This document shows positions 18,348 to 26,061 of a stretch of DNA of 64,000 nt, one piece after another; positions within the stretch are counted from its first letter, which is position 1, and each line of letters starts with the position of its first letter. The position numbers and the translations under genes were made by a program. Source of the stretch: Roseivirga sp. UBA6061 (GTDB taxonomy: Bacteria; Bacteroidota; Bacteroidia; Cytophagales; Cyclobacteriaceae); the NCBI GenBank assembly GCA_002427745.1, contig DIYF01000146.1, positions 87,027 through 151,026 of the forward strand, read 5' to 3'. Below the pieces are notes generated by a model that was given only the letters and a program-made list of their open reading frames with translations, was not told the DNA's origin and did no database searches.

Positions 18348-19682
18348 TTAGAGGGCTCTGATGATCACCCTACCGGCCGTACCGGTAACTCTCGGAGTTC
18401 CGCGGATACTGTTGATGAACCTGTACGGACTTACGCCTTTTCTGATCATATAATTTCTGATGATCACCACTCGTTTTCTGGCCAGCTCAAAATTTTCCTG
18501 TGAAGAAAGGCCTCTGTCGCCATAGCCATTCAGCTCAACTTTGAAGGATTCATCTCCAAGCATCATCTCTGCCAGTTGATCCAGTGCAGCTCGTTGCTCT
18601 GGTCTGATGACATCACTACCAGGGTTGAAGGCCACAAACTCCAGTGGCAGTCTGTAAATATCATTCGGATCGACTTCCGGAGCCCTTCCAGGTCTCACCA
18701 GCGGATCAGTGGTCACAGGCGTGGTAACTGTTGTATCGCCTTTCACCGGCTCTTCAGTTTTGACAGGCTCTTCCGGTTCTTTCGGAGCATCAGGATCTAC
18801 CTTACAACCACTAAACTGACCAGCCTCATTTGGACACTTATCTTCGGCATCGGGCACACCGTCACCATCAGTATCCACTACTTCAGGACAACCTCCGTCA
18901 GCACCTGCCTGTCCGGGACATTTATCATCCTTATCCGGTATTCCGTCTCCATCCTGATCAGGACAACCATTGACAGTTCCTGCCACATCCGGACATTCAT
19001 CCTCAAGATCCATCACTCCGTCTCCGTCACGATCAGGATACGGACAACCATCATTATCTTTAGGTCCAAAATCAAGAGGACAACCATCTTTATGGTCTGG
19101 TGTTCCGTCACCGTCTGAGTCGGCTTTCTTTTTAAGTGAGAAGCTTGCACCTATTGAAAACTCACGGTAGCTCACAGAACTATTGATTCTATAGGCAGCA
19201 GAAGCGGTCATTTTAAAGCGATCGTTGACCCGGAAATCAAACCCTAACATGGGTGAACCAACCAGGTCAGTCCCTTTTTCTTCCGGCAAGGCAGTATCGT
19301 TGAAAGAAATCACCCCGAGCCCCAAACCAATGAAGGGGGCAAACTTTGCGTCTTCAGACAAAAGGCTGCCATTTGCAAACTTGTACTTTCCTATCAGCTG
19401 GCCACCAAAGAGGTTTGCCCTGCTTCGTTCTCCTTCTGAATCATAAACTTTACCCACTGAGAAAGACAAGGCCAGATTAAACGAGCTCGTCAAATACCTT
19501 TCAATTCCAAAACTGACTCCCGGCCCTTCTGTGCTCACTGCACCATTAAGCGGGATTCTTAGTACAGATCCGTACTGATTATTATTGTAAGCAATGCTTA
19601 ACCAGTTCTTGTCATCATTTGTTTGTGCACTGAGATTGAAATAAAAAATACATGCAATCAGAGTTAATAAGTACTTCTTCAT
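18348..19682 (-). CDS. OmpA-family outer membrane protein with TSP type-3 repeats
   Basis: A 444-residue envelope protein. The signal peptide ends at LSAQ (about residue 20). An eight-strand-type beta-barrel region follows to about residue 180, then four calcium-binding thrombospondin type-3 repeats of the form DxDGDGxxDxxDxCP, a Pro/Glu/Thr linker, and a C-terminal OmpA-like domain (LEFVAFNPGSDVIRPEQ, VELNGYGDRG, NFELARKRV) that should contact peptidoglycan. The C-terminal part is somewhat degenerate against the NxxLSxxRA consensus. It probably links the outer membrane to the wall. It is transcribed alone and has its own terminator. Confidence 0.9.
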   Translation of the reverse strand: MKKYLLTLIACIFYFNLSAQTNDDKNWLSIAYNNNQYGSVLRIPLNGAVSTEGPGVSFGIERYLTSSFNLALSFSVGKVYDSEGERSRANLFGGQLIGKYKFANGSLLSEDAKFAPFIGLGLGVISFNDTALPEEKGTDLVGSPMLGFDFRVNDRFKMTASAAYRINSSVSYREFSIGASFSLKKKADSDGDGTPDHKDGCPLDFGPKDNDGCPYPDRDGDGVMDLEDECPDVAGTVNGCPDQDGDGIPDKDDKCPGQAGADGGCPEVVDTDGDGVPDAEDKCPNEAGQFSGCKVDPDAPKEPEEPVKTEEPVKGDTTVTTPVTTDPLVRPGRAPEVDPNDIYRLPLEFVAFNPGSDVIRPEQRAALDQLAEMMLGDESFKVELNGYGDRGLSSQENFELARKRVVIIRNYMIRKGVSPYRFINSIRGTPRVTGTAGRVIIRAL

Positions 19683-19812
19683 CAGTAGGGAAATTGAAAA
19701 AGGGTCCAGAGCCTATGGCAATATAATGGGTTTTGTCTTGAACGGGTAGTTTTTAATGCGAAGAAAATCTATCTGTCCCCACAAGGTCTCATCCATTTGT
19801 CATTTTTCATCT

Positions 19813-20958
19813 TCATTTTTTCGTATTTACCCCCTGCTCACCATAAACAGACATAAATTGCCCGGTATACTCCCCCAGTTCAGGAGGGGGTGACAAATCA
19901 ATCCCGGTCGACTGCCCCTGGGGCATGGCCATAAACGTCTTTACCCCCTGCTTCGCCTCACTTTTGATCAGCCAGTGGTCAGGGGCTGCTTCAAAAACCT
20001 CATTTATTTTGCGCACGATACCAACAGGCACGGCTCTCCGGTTCAGTTCATCTATAAGCTCTTCAGCCCTATGCTGTCTAATCACTTCAGATAACTCCCG
20101 ATTTAAATATGTACGATTCGCCACCCGGGCAGAGTTATGCTTAAACTCTGCCGCCTGATGGAGACGGACACCTAATACCTCATTTAAAAGCTCAAACTGA
20201 CGATCATTCCCGACAGCCAGAATGATGCGTTTGTTATCGGCCGTTTCGAATACATCACCATAAGGAGCAATATTGGGATGTTCATTACCACTTCTCACAG
20301 GTACCTTACCACCCACCAGCCAGTTAGCTCCCTGATTGGCAAGTGAACTTACTGCTGCATCAATCAACGAAACAGGCACATAATCTCCCCTGCCGGAACT
20401 AAGCCGGTTAATAAGCGCTATCAAAATTCCTTGCTTCAGGTGATGAGCGGCCAGCACATCAACCAGTGCTACCGGCATTTTCAGAGGACCTCCGTCTTTC
20501 TCCCCGTTGATACTCATAAATCCTGATTCTGCCTGAATAACCGCATCATAACCAACACGGTCATCGTCAACACCAAAGCCTGTAATATGACCATAGATGA
20601 GGCGCGGATTGAGAGCTGAAAGAGTTTCATAATCCACCTTAAGCTTTTGTGAGTCTCCGGGTTTATAGCTTGCAATGAGAATATCCGCCCCGGCTATCAA
20701 TCTGTGAAGTGCCTCAAGGCTCTCATCCTGCCTCAAGTCCAGCAGTACAGACTTCTTTCCCCAGTTGACGGAGGAAAAGTAAGAAGAGACACTTCCTGTT
20801 CTTTTTTCACCTTTAAACAGCCAGGAACGGGTGACATCACCCTGAGTACCGGGGTTTTCGATCTTGATGACCTCTGCCCCGAGCTCTGCAAAAAACTGCC
20901 CTACTGAAGGTCCTGCCAGCACGGAGGCCAGCTCAACCACTTTAAGATTCCCGAACAT
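19813..20958 (-). CDS. CaiB/BaiF family CoA-transferase
   Basis: Family III CoA-transferase, moving CoA between organic acids through an aspartyl-CoA thioester intermediate. The start MFGNLKVVELASVLAGPSVGQFFAELGAEVIKIE is the family's N-terminal fold, and RSWLFKGEKRTGSVSSYF with NWGKKSVLLDLR are the next conserved segments. The stretch PVALVDVLAAHHLKQGILIAL contains the probable catalytic Asp. At 381 residues it is slightly shorter than the usual 390-430. Substrate cannot be assigned; no degradation pathway genes adjoin it. Confidence 0.88.
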   Translation of the reverse strand: MFGNLKVVELASVLAGPSVGQFFAELGAEVIKIENPGTQGDVTRSWLFKGEKRTGSVSSYFSSVNWGKKSVLLDLRQDESLEALHRLIAGADILIASYKPGDSQKLKVDYETLSALNPRLIYGHITGFGVDDDRVGYDAVIQAESGFMSINGEKDGGPLKMPVALVDVLAAHHLKQGILIALINRLSSGRGDYVPVSLIDAAVSSLANQGANWLVGGKVPVRSGNEHPNIAPYGDVFETADNKRIILAVGNDRQFELLNEVLGVRLHQAAEFKHNSARVANRTYLNRELSEVIRQHRAEELIDELNRRAVPVGIVRKINEVFEAAPDHWLIKSEAKQGVKTFMAMPQGQSTGIDLSPPPELGEYTGQFMSVYGEQGVNTKK

Positions 20959-21049
20959 TGTTCTCTTTAATTACTTCCTGACCAAAACTAAAGATTTCAG
21001 GAGCGATATTCTCTGACATATTGAAACAATAAACATTTCCTGAATACCG

Positions 21050-21068
21050 TACTTTTGATATACTTTTG
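21050..21068 (+). promoter_or_regulatory. Two tandem -7 elements before a lipoprotein gene
   Basis: TACTTTTG occurs at 21050-21057 and again at 21061-21068, both exact TAnnTTTG matches, just before the ATG at 21074. The leader would be about 10 nt or absent. A TTG at 21021 is 26 bases from the first element, longer than the usual 19-21, so the -33 assignment is weak. Confidence 0.4.
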
Positions 21069-21073
21069 TGACT

Positions 21074-21652
21074 ATGGCAAAAATCACCAGGAGTCTTGTT
21101 TTCTTATTTATGAGCCTTGGGCTTTTCTCTTGCGGTTCGGATGATTCGGGCGAAGAAGAAACGAGTGATCTGATTTTGTATAAAATCGACTACACTACAC
21201 AGGCTTTTGAGGGAGGAATCAGCTTTTCCCCCAGAAGAATTGCCGGTGGATTTAATACTCAAATCCCACTTGAGATCGATAAGGAACCGGCCACCATGGA
21301 CACCGATGGCTCTGTCGTCCTCATCTACGAACCGACCCTCGATCAGGTTTTTCAAGGGGCCTTATCGCTGGAGGGAGAAGCGAATATTTTCTTCCCCAGC
21401 TTCATAGAACCGGGTGACTTTCTGGAACTGAACACTCCTGTTGCCTTCCCATCAGGCACCCAGGTTCAATCAATTGACGGTGACCACTCACAAGCCCCTA
21501 TTGCCGACATATGGAGTGCCATCTCTCGCCTGGGACTTACCGAGTTTCTGCTGAATAACGACACACAGATCGGGCTTTTTCTATATCAGCCAAGCGAAGA
21601 TCCTGGTTTTTCTGAGAACTGGGACTGGATACTGATGCTCTACAACCCATAG
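21074..21652 (+). CDS. Lipoprotein of unknown function
   Basis: I do not recognise this 192-residue protein. It has a basic start, a hydrophobic run and a lipobox LFSC (Cys20) followed by GSDDSGEEE, an acidic tether of the type linked to surface export in Bacteroidota. The mature part is beta-rich, with no known motif. ATG at 21074 gives the best signal peptide; GTG at 21068 is a two-codon longer option. It stands apart from its divergent neighbour (the CoA transferase) and precedes two other lipoprotein genes. Confidence 0.68.
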   Translation: MAKITRSLVFLFMSLGLFSCGSDDSGEEETSDLILYKIDYTTQAFEGGISFSPRRIAGGFNTQIPLEIDKEPATMDTDGSVVLIYEPTLDQVFQGALSLEGEANIFFPSFIEPGDFLELNTPVAFPSGTQVQSIDGDHSQAPIADIWSAISRLGLTEFLLNNDTQIGLFLYQPSEDPGFSENWDWILMLYNP

Positions 21653-21763
21653 TCGTCAACCCTTGTAGGTTCCTGATTTACTGCACTTTAAAAAAGCCGG
21701 TCACAGTTAAGGTTAATTCCCTAACTTAGTTGTCACTCTTTTGAAAACCGTAAACTATCTACT

Positions 21764-22162
21764 ATGAAGACTTCTGTCAAGGTATTATACGCCCTGGCCT
21801 TTATCACTATTATCTCGTCTTGTGCGAGTACAGAAGGCACTACAAATCAACCCAAAGATTTTTCAAGTTATACCGACCTGGCGGCTGCCCTGCGTAGTAT
21901 TGGTGGCTTGCAGGTGAGCGGAACGGGAGACAACATTATTGTGACCCTCAGAGGTATGAGCACCATTAAGCTCAATACCCAGCCCCTCTATGTAGTGAAT
22001 AACATACCGGTAGGTAACGCTTACTCTGATGCCAACTCTATGGTCAATCCGAGTGAGATCACCTCCATCAGAGTATTGAGGGGAGCTTCAGCCACCACCA
22101 TCTATGGAGAAGACGGTAACGCTGGTGTAATTGTGATAAAAACAAAGGTATCCACCAACTGA
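21764..22162 (+). CDS. Stand-alone TonB-receptor plug-domain lipoprotein (copy 1)
   Basis: A 132-residue lipoprotein (lipobox IISSC, Cys20) whose mature part is only a SusC/RagA-type plug domain: VTLRGMSTI, TQPLYVVNNIPVG, SEITSIRVLRGASATTIYGE and NAGVIVIKTK match the conserved plug segments (PLYVVDG, IESIEVLK-ASA-IYG, GVIIITTK) of SusC-type receptors. There is no barrel, and the gene is complete with its own stop. It is a tandem paralogue of the next gene, 143 bases away. How a free lipidated plug acts is unknown; modulation of a SusC-type receptor, or binding of its SusD partner or TonB, are possibilities. Confidence 0.8.
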   Translation: MKTSVKVLYALAFITIISSCASTEGTTNQPKDFSSYTDLAAALRSIGGLQVSGTGDNIIVTLRGMSTIKLNTQPLYVVNNIPVGNAYSDANSMVNPSEITSIRVLRGASATTIYGEDGNAGVIVIKTKVSTN

Positions 22163-22305
22163 CAAAAAGCTCTGGCCAATCGGCACGAACTGAATTGGTT
22201 TTTACTAAAAACCAGTTCATTCAAGCTAACGCAGCCCGGCTTACCGCTATTGCTTAAAAGCCTGATTTACATTAACTTTAATTACAGAACCGAGTTGAAA
22301 AGAAT

Positions 22306-22740
22306 ATGAAAGCCTACCTGAAAACCACCCTTATTTTTGCCGCTCTTTGCCTGGTTGCCAGCTGCGCCAGCACTGACGATTATAATAAAAAGGTTAAAGA
22401 CTTTTCTCAATATTCAAATCTGGCAGAGGCGATCAGGAGTGTAGGAGGTGTTCAGGTAACAGGAGGCAACACTATGGCTGGTGTAAATCAGGCTGTGATT
22501 ACCCTGAGAGGTCAGTCAAGTCTTTTTCTGGATACGCAACCTCTCTATGTGGTAGATAATGTACCTATCGGCAACAACTACAATGTGGCCAATAACCTGG
22601 TGCACCCTACCAACATTGTCTCGATCAGAATTATTCGCGGTACAACCGGCAGCGCCATCTATGGTGAGGATGCCAACAGTGGTGTAATTATCATCAGAAC
22701 CAAAGATTATCAGGCTAAAAAAGGAGGACCTACCGGGTAA
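22306..22740 (+). CDS. Stand-alone TonB-receptor plug-domain lipoprotein (copy 2)
   Basis: A 144-residue paralogue of the preceding gene with the same architecture: lipobox LVASC (Cys20), CASTDD start of the mature chain, and plug motifs VITLRGQSSLFLDTQPLYVV, DNVPIGNNY, NIVSIRIIRGTTGSAIYGE and NSGVIIIRTK. The pair arose by local duplication: both share the spacing KDFSQY/KDFSSY, LAEAIRSVGG/LAAALRSIGG and the motif order. The C-terminal tail (QAKKGGPTG) is unique to this copy. It converges on the polyprenyl synthase gene with 12 bases between stops. Confidence 0.8.
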   Translation: MKAYLKTTLIFAALCLVASCASTDDYNKKVKDFSQYSNLAEAIRSVGGVQVTGGNTMAGVNQAVITLRGQSSLFLDTQPLYVVDNVPIGNNYNVANNLVHPTNIVSIRIIRGTTGSAIYGEDANSGVIIIRTKDYQAKKGGPTG

Positions 22741-22752
22741 TCCTCAGGCAAT

Positions 22753-23727
22753 CTATCTGGTTCTTTCGATTGTGTAAGTCACCAATTCCCCGAGAGATGT
22801 CCGGTAGTCAGAAGCGGGAAAAAGCTGTAGCAATTCCTGAGCCTTGTTGAAGTAAGACTGCATCACCCCTTTGGCATACTCTATACCACCGGAGGATTTC
22901 ACAAAATCTATCACCTCTCTTACTTTGCCTGGCTGATCACTCTTGTTCTTGATCAGTCTGATAATATGCCTGCGTTTGCTGCTGTCGGCTTTTTGAAGGG
23001 CATAAATCAGGGGCAATGTCATCTTCTTCTCCTTAATGTCTATGCCCAGCGGCTTCCCGATCTCTTCCACCCCGTAATCGAACAGGTCGTCTTTGATCTG
23101 GAAAGCCATTCCTACATTAAGGCCAAACTCCTTCATCCTGTTGATATCATCCTCTGTAGCACCTGAAGCCGCGGCTCCTACGGCACAGCAAGAAGCAATG
23201 AGGGAGGCGGTTTTCTGTCTTATCACTTCATAATACACCTCTTCGGTAATGTCCAGATTTCTGGCCTTGGCCATCTGCAGCAACTCGCCCTCACTCATTT
23301 CGCGCACAGCTTCTGAAACGATTTTAAGCAGGTCAAAGTCACCATTATCCACTGACAGGAGTAGCCCTCTTGACAAGAGAAAGTCACCCACTAAAACAGC
23401 AATTTTATTCTTCCAGAGGGCATTGATAGAGAAGAAGTTTCTGCGGTAGTTTGAATCATCCACCACATCATCGTGCACAAGTGAGGCTGTGTGCAAAAGC
23501 TCGATCAGAGAAGCTCCGCGATAGGTCCTTTCGGAAATGGTACCGACCACTCCGGCAGAAAGAAAGACAAACATGGGTCTCATCTGCTTGCCCTTCCGTT
23601 TGACGATATAATCCATGATCTTATCCAGTAAAAAGACCTTGCTTTTCATGAATGACCTGAACTTAATCTCAAACTCACCCATTTCAGTATTGATGGGTGC
23701 CTGTATATCTTTGAGTCGAAGTGGCAT
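22753..23727 (-). CDS. Polyprenyl diphosphate synthase (octaprenyl type)
   Basis: Trans-isoprenyl diphosphate synthase, condensing IPP onto an allylic diphosphate in the cytosol. The first aspartate-rich motif DDVVD is at residues 86-90 (after VH) and the second DDLFD at 213-217; KGKQMRPMFVFLSA provides the Lys and Arg for IPP binding. At 324 residues it matches long-chain (IspB-like) enzymes that supply the quinone side chain (menaquinone in this phylum). Chain length cannot be fixed from the sequence, though small residues before DDVVD allow a long product. Confidence 0.9.
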   Translation of the reverse strand: MPLRLKDIQAPINTEMGEFEIKFRSFMKSKVFLLDKIMDYIVKRKGKQMRPMFVFLSAGVVGTISERTYRGASLIELLHTASLVHDDVVDDSNYRRNFFSINALWKNKIAVLVGDFLLSRGLLLSVDNGDFDLLKIVSEAVREMSEGELLQMAKARNLDITEEVYYEVIRQKTASLIASCCAVGAAASGATEDDINRMKEFGLNVGMAFQIKDDLFDYGVEEIGKPLGIDIKEKKMTLPLIYALQKADSSKRRHIIRLIKNKSDQPGKVREVIDFVKSSGGIEYAKGVMQSYFNKAQELLQLFPASDYRTSLGELVTYTIERTR

Positions 23728-23839
23728 TAGTTAATAAGGAGGTACAATAATAACAGGTAAAGCCCCAAGGACAAAGGTTATCAATTCTTATTTAGAAAAG
23801 GGAATCGGGCCTTTCAGATCTGCGACTGCCCCACTCAAA

Positions 23840-24808
23840 TCAGAGATTTCGGGAGCGCAAACGAATCATCAACTCAAAGCCGACATAGGAATGCACTTTT
23901 GCTCCTTTCACTTCTTCGCTGAGCCAGTTATAGGTCATTTTAAAAGTGGTATTTACGCTACTCGCTGCCCAGCCCACTCTAAACCGCTGCACACTCGTAT
24001 AAATATCTTCTGTATGGGGACTATTGTCGTTCCAAAGGCTGCCCTGAATAGTCACATTATGTCCCACCCATTGAGCTCCGTAGCCAAGAAAGAAATAAGC
24101 ATGTCGGTCAAACCCGTTCCTTCTCCGGCCAATGATCGCATTTTTAAATGCAGACTCATCGAGCGACTGCAGCTTACCAAAACGAATATCAGCCTGCTGC
24201 ATGGCATTGATAAAGCCCGTACCAAGCATAGCACTTGAGGTGGCAATAAGATCTATGCTGTTTTTGAGGAGAGGGAACTGGTAGCTATAGCTCCCCTTCA
24301 GGTTAAAGACCAGTTCGTTTCTTATCTGATAGCCCCAGCCCTGAGGTTCCGGGAAACCAAAATTTCGATGATACCATGTCTGGAATCCATCAGCACCGGA
24401 GATATCTCCTATTACTCCCAGCTCAGCTCCGTAAGAAAGCAGTTGATTAGGTTTCGGAAAATCAGAAACCGTCAGCCCTGTATATAACCAACCAGCATAG
24501 GGCCTGTCAAAATCGGCTATATCCGTAAGTGTCAGATCTTTTGGTGTATAAAATTTCTGAGAGAGTTCAATCTCAATAATCCGCTTGGTTTCTTCTTTAT
24601 GTCTGATTCCCAGAAAAGTACTTTTCTCCGGTACAAACCGAAAATGAATCAGTGCACCATTGGAGTAATACCGGTCGGTATTCTGTAGCAGATATACATC
24701 ATTCTCGGTGGTAATAGACAGTTCCTGACGGTAGTAATCGGACTGAGCGATTAACCCCGAAACAGTAATACAGGAAATGACGCAGCAAAAAAAGAATCTC
24801 CTGAACAT
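23840..24808 (-). CDS. LpxR-like lipid A deacylase (DUF2219) outer membrane protein
   Basis: A 322-residue outer membrane beta-barrel, with signal peptide to about residue 22 (SGLIAQ). The segment LSITTENDVYLLQNTDRYYSNG corresponds to the N-terminal E-ND and D-YYTNG elements conserved in LpxR, which removes the 3'-acyloxyacyl group of lipid A. FDRPYAGWLYTGLTVSDF, with AELGVIGDISGADGFQTWYH, also matches the family; the latter region holds the active-site His. It suggests lipid A remodelling in the outer membrane. It is divergent from the BioF-type gene. Confidence 0.85.
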   Translation of the reverse strand: MFRRFFFCCVISCITVSGLIAQSDYYRQELSITTENDVYLLQNTDRYYSNGALIHFRFVPEKSTFLGIRHKEETKRIIEIELSQKFYTPKDLTLTDIADFDRPYAGWLYTGLTVSDFPKPNQLLSYGAELGVIGDISGADGFQTWYHRNFGFPEPQGWGYQIRNELVFNLKGSYSYQFPLLKNSIDLIATSSAMLGTGFINAMQQADIRFGKLQSLDESAFKNAIIGRRRNGFDRHAYFFLGYGAQWVGHNVTIQGSLWNDNSPHTEDIYTSVQRFRVGWAASSVNTTFKMTYNWLSEEVKGAKVHSYVGFELMIRLRSRNL

Positions 24809-24873
24809 AGCAGATTGATGACGGCCGTAAAAGTCTTAATAATTTATAATTTTACCCACGTTTCCCAGAAAAA

Positions 24874-26004
24874 ATGCCAGATAACGAAAGTCGATTAAGT
24901 AGCCTGCTAGACAAAAGGTCTGCCAACAACAGCTACCGGACTTTGGCAGTAAGCTCCTCCGACCTGATTGACTTCTCCTCTAATGACTACCTGGGACTGG
25001 CTCGGTCTGAAGAACTAAAATCGAAGATACTCAAGGCTTACACTGAGTCAGCATCTGTGAAAAACGGCTCTACCGGTTCAAGATTACTGACAGGCACCTC
25101 ACCCGCACTTGAAAGCACTGAAGCACAACTGTCAGGCCTTTTTCAATCAGAGGCCGGGCTTTTTTTCAACTCAGGCTATATGGCCAACCTGGCCTTTTTC
25201 TCTGCCGTGCCTCAGAAGGGAGATACGGTACTCTATGATGAATTGTCACATGCCTGTATCAAAGATGGTTGCCGACTGAGCCTGGCACAAAAATTTCCCT
25301 TCCGGCACAATGACCTTGACCAGTTAGAGCAAAAACTGAAAAGAGCCTCCGGTGATATCTACATCTGCTGTGAGTCTGTGTATTCTATGGATGGAGACTT
25401 TGCCCCGCTTTCTGACCTGGCCAGCCTGGCAGAACAATACGGAGCCAGGCTGATCGTAGATGAGGCGCATAGCACCGGAGTATTCGGAGAACGGGGTTCC
25501 GGCCTGGTAAATGCTCTCGGCCTGAGAAGCAAGGTCTATGCCGTTATATACACTTTCGGCAAAGCCATGGGGGTTCATGGAGGATTTATATCAGGCAGCA
25601 AAACCCTGAGAGAATTCCTGATTAATTTTGCCCGTCCGTTTATCTATACAACAGCTCCCAGTGATTTTGAGTGTCTGGCAGTATCTGAGGCATTCAGGTA
25701 CCTTGAGCAAAACAACAATTTGCAACAGGAGCTGAGGAACAGGATTACGCTTTTTCAAAGGCTCGCTTCAGGCAAGCTCCCGCTCGTACACAGCAACAGT
25801 AGTATTCAGGCCATGCTTGTGCCAGGTAACGACCATGTAAAACAGCTCAGCAAGACATTGCGCCAGCAAGGTTTTGACGTGCGTCCAATCCTGTCCCCAA
25901 CAGTAAAAGAGTCTGAAGAGAGGCTTCGCATTTGCCTCCATACCTACAATGAGGAGGGAGAAATCAGCTCGTTGATAAATACCCTGATAACTTATCTTTC
26001 ATAA
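24874..26004 (+). CDS. BioF-type alpha-oxoamine synthase (8-amino-7-oxononanoate synthase-like)
   Basis: PLP-dependent enzyme condensing an acyl-CoA or acyl-ACP with an amino acid with loss of CO2. Family elements are DFSSNDYLGLA, NGSTGSRLLTGTSPALE, the DEAHSTGVFGERGSG segment with the PLP-pyridine Asp, and TFGKAMGVHGG with the PLP lysine. At 376 residues it is close to BioF. No other biotin genes are near; it lies beside phospholipid genes and an LpxR-like gene. An alternative role in a lipid pathway (serine or cysteate condensation) cannot be excluded, though the short N-terminus and the motifs favour BioF. Confidence 0.82.
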   Translation: MPDNESRLSSLLDKRSANNSYRTLAVSSSDLIDFSSNDYLGLARSEELKSKILKAYTESASVKNGSTGSRLLTGTSPALESTEAQLSGLFQSEAGLFFNSGYMANLAFFSAVPQKGDTVLYDELSHACIKDGCRLSLAQKFPFRHNDLDQLEQKLKRASGDIYICCESVYSMDGDFAPLSDLASLAEQYGARLIVDEAHSTGVFGERGSGLVNALGLRSKVYAVIYTFGKAMGVHGGFISGSKTLREFLINFARPFIYTTAPSDFECLAVSEAFRYLEQNNNLQQELRNRITLFQRLASGKLPLVHSNSSIQAMLVPGNDHVKQLSKTLRQQGFDVRPILSPTVKESEERLRICLHTYNEEGEISSLINTLITYLS

Positions 26005-26037
26005 CATGATCTTAGCTGCTCAAAACAATTTTTCATC

Positions 26038-26045
26038 TATCTTTG
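26038..26045 (+). promoter_or_regulatory. -7 element before the acyltransferase-gpsA genes
   Basis: TATCTTTG matches TAnnTTTG exactly and ends 16 bases before the ATG at 26062. No TTG lies at the usual -33 distance, so support is the -7 word and its position only. Confidence 0.45.
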
Positions 26046-26061
26046 AGGTTACGAATTTTGG

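Noticed and set aside
18576..19118. 180-codon plus-strand frame with repetitive Ile/Thr/Arg content
   Set aside because: It is the antisense image of the TSP type-3 repeats in the OmpA-like gene.
18780..19120. Repetitive DNA that might suggest a CRISPR or satellite array
   Set aside because: The repetition comes from the coding sequence of the DxDGDG calcium-binding repeats, with variable spacing and no spacer pattern.
23736..23743. Perfect Shine-Dalgarno word AAGGAGGT on the plus strand
   Set aside because: It is followed by ACAATAATAACAGG with no start codon or open frame; on the other strand it lies upstream of the polyprenyl synthase start but as anti-SD. Chance.
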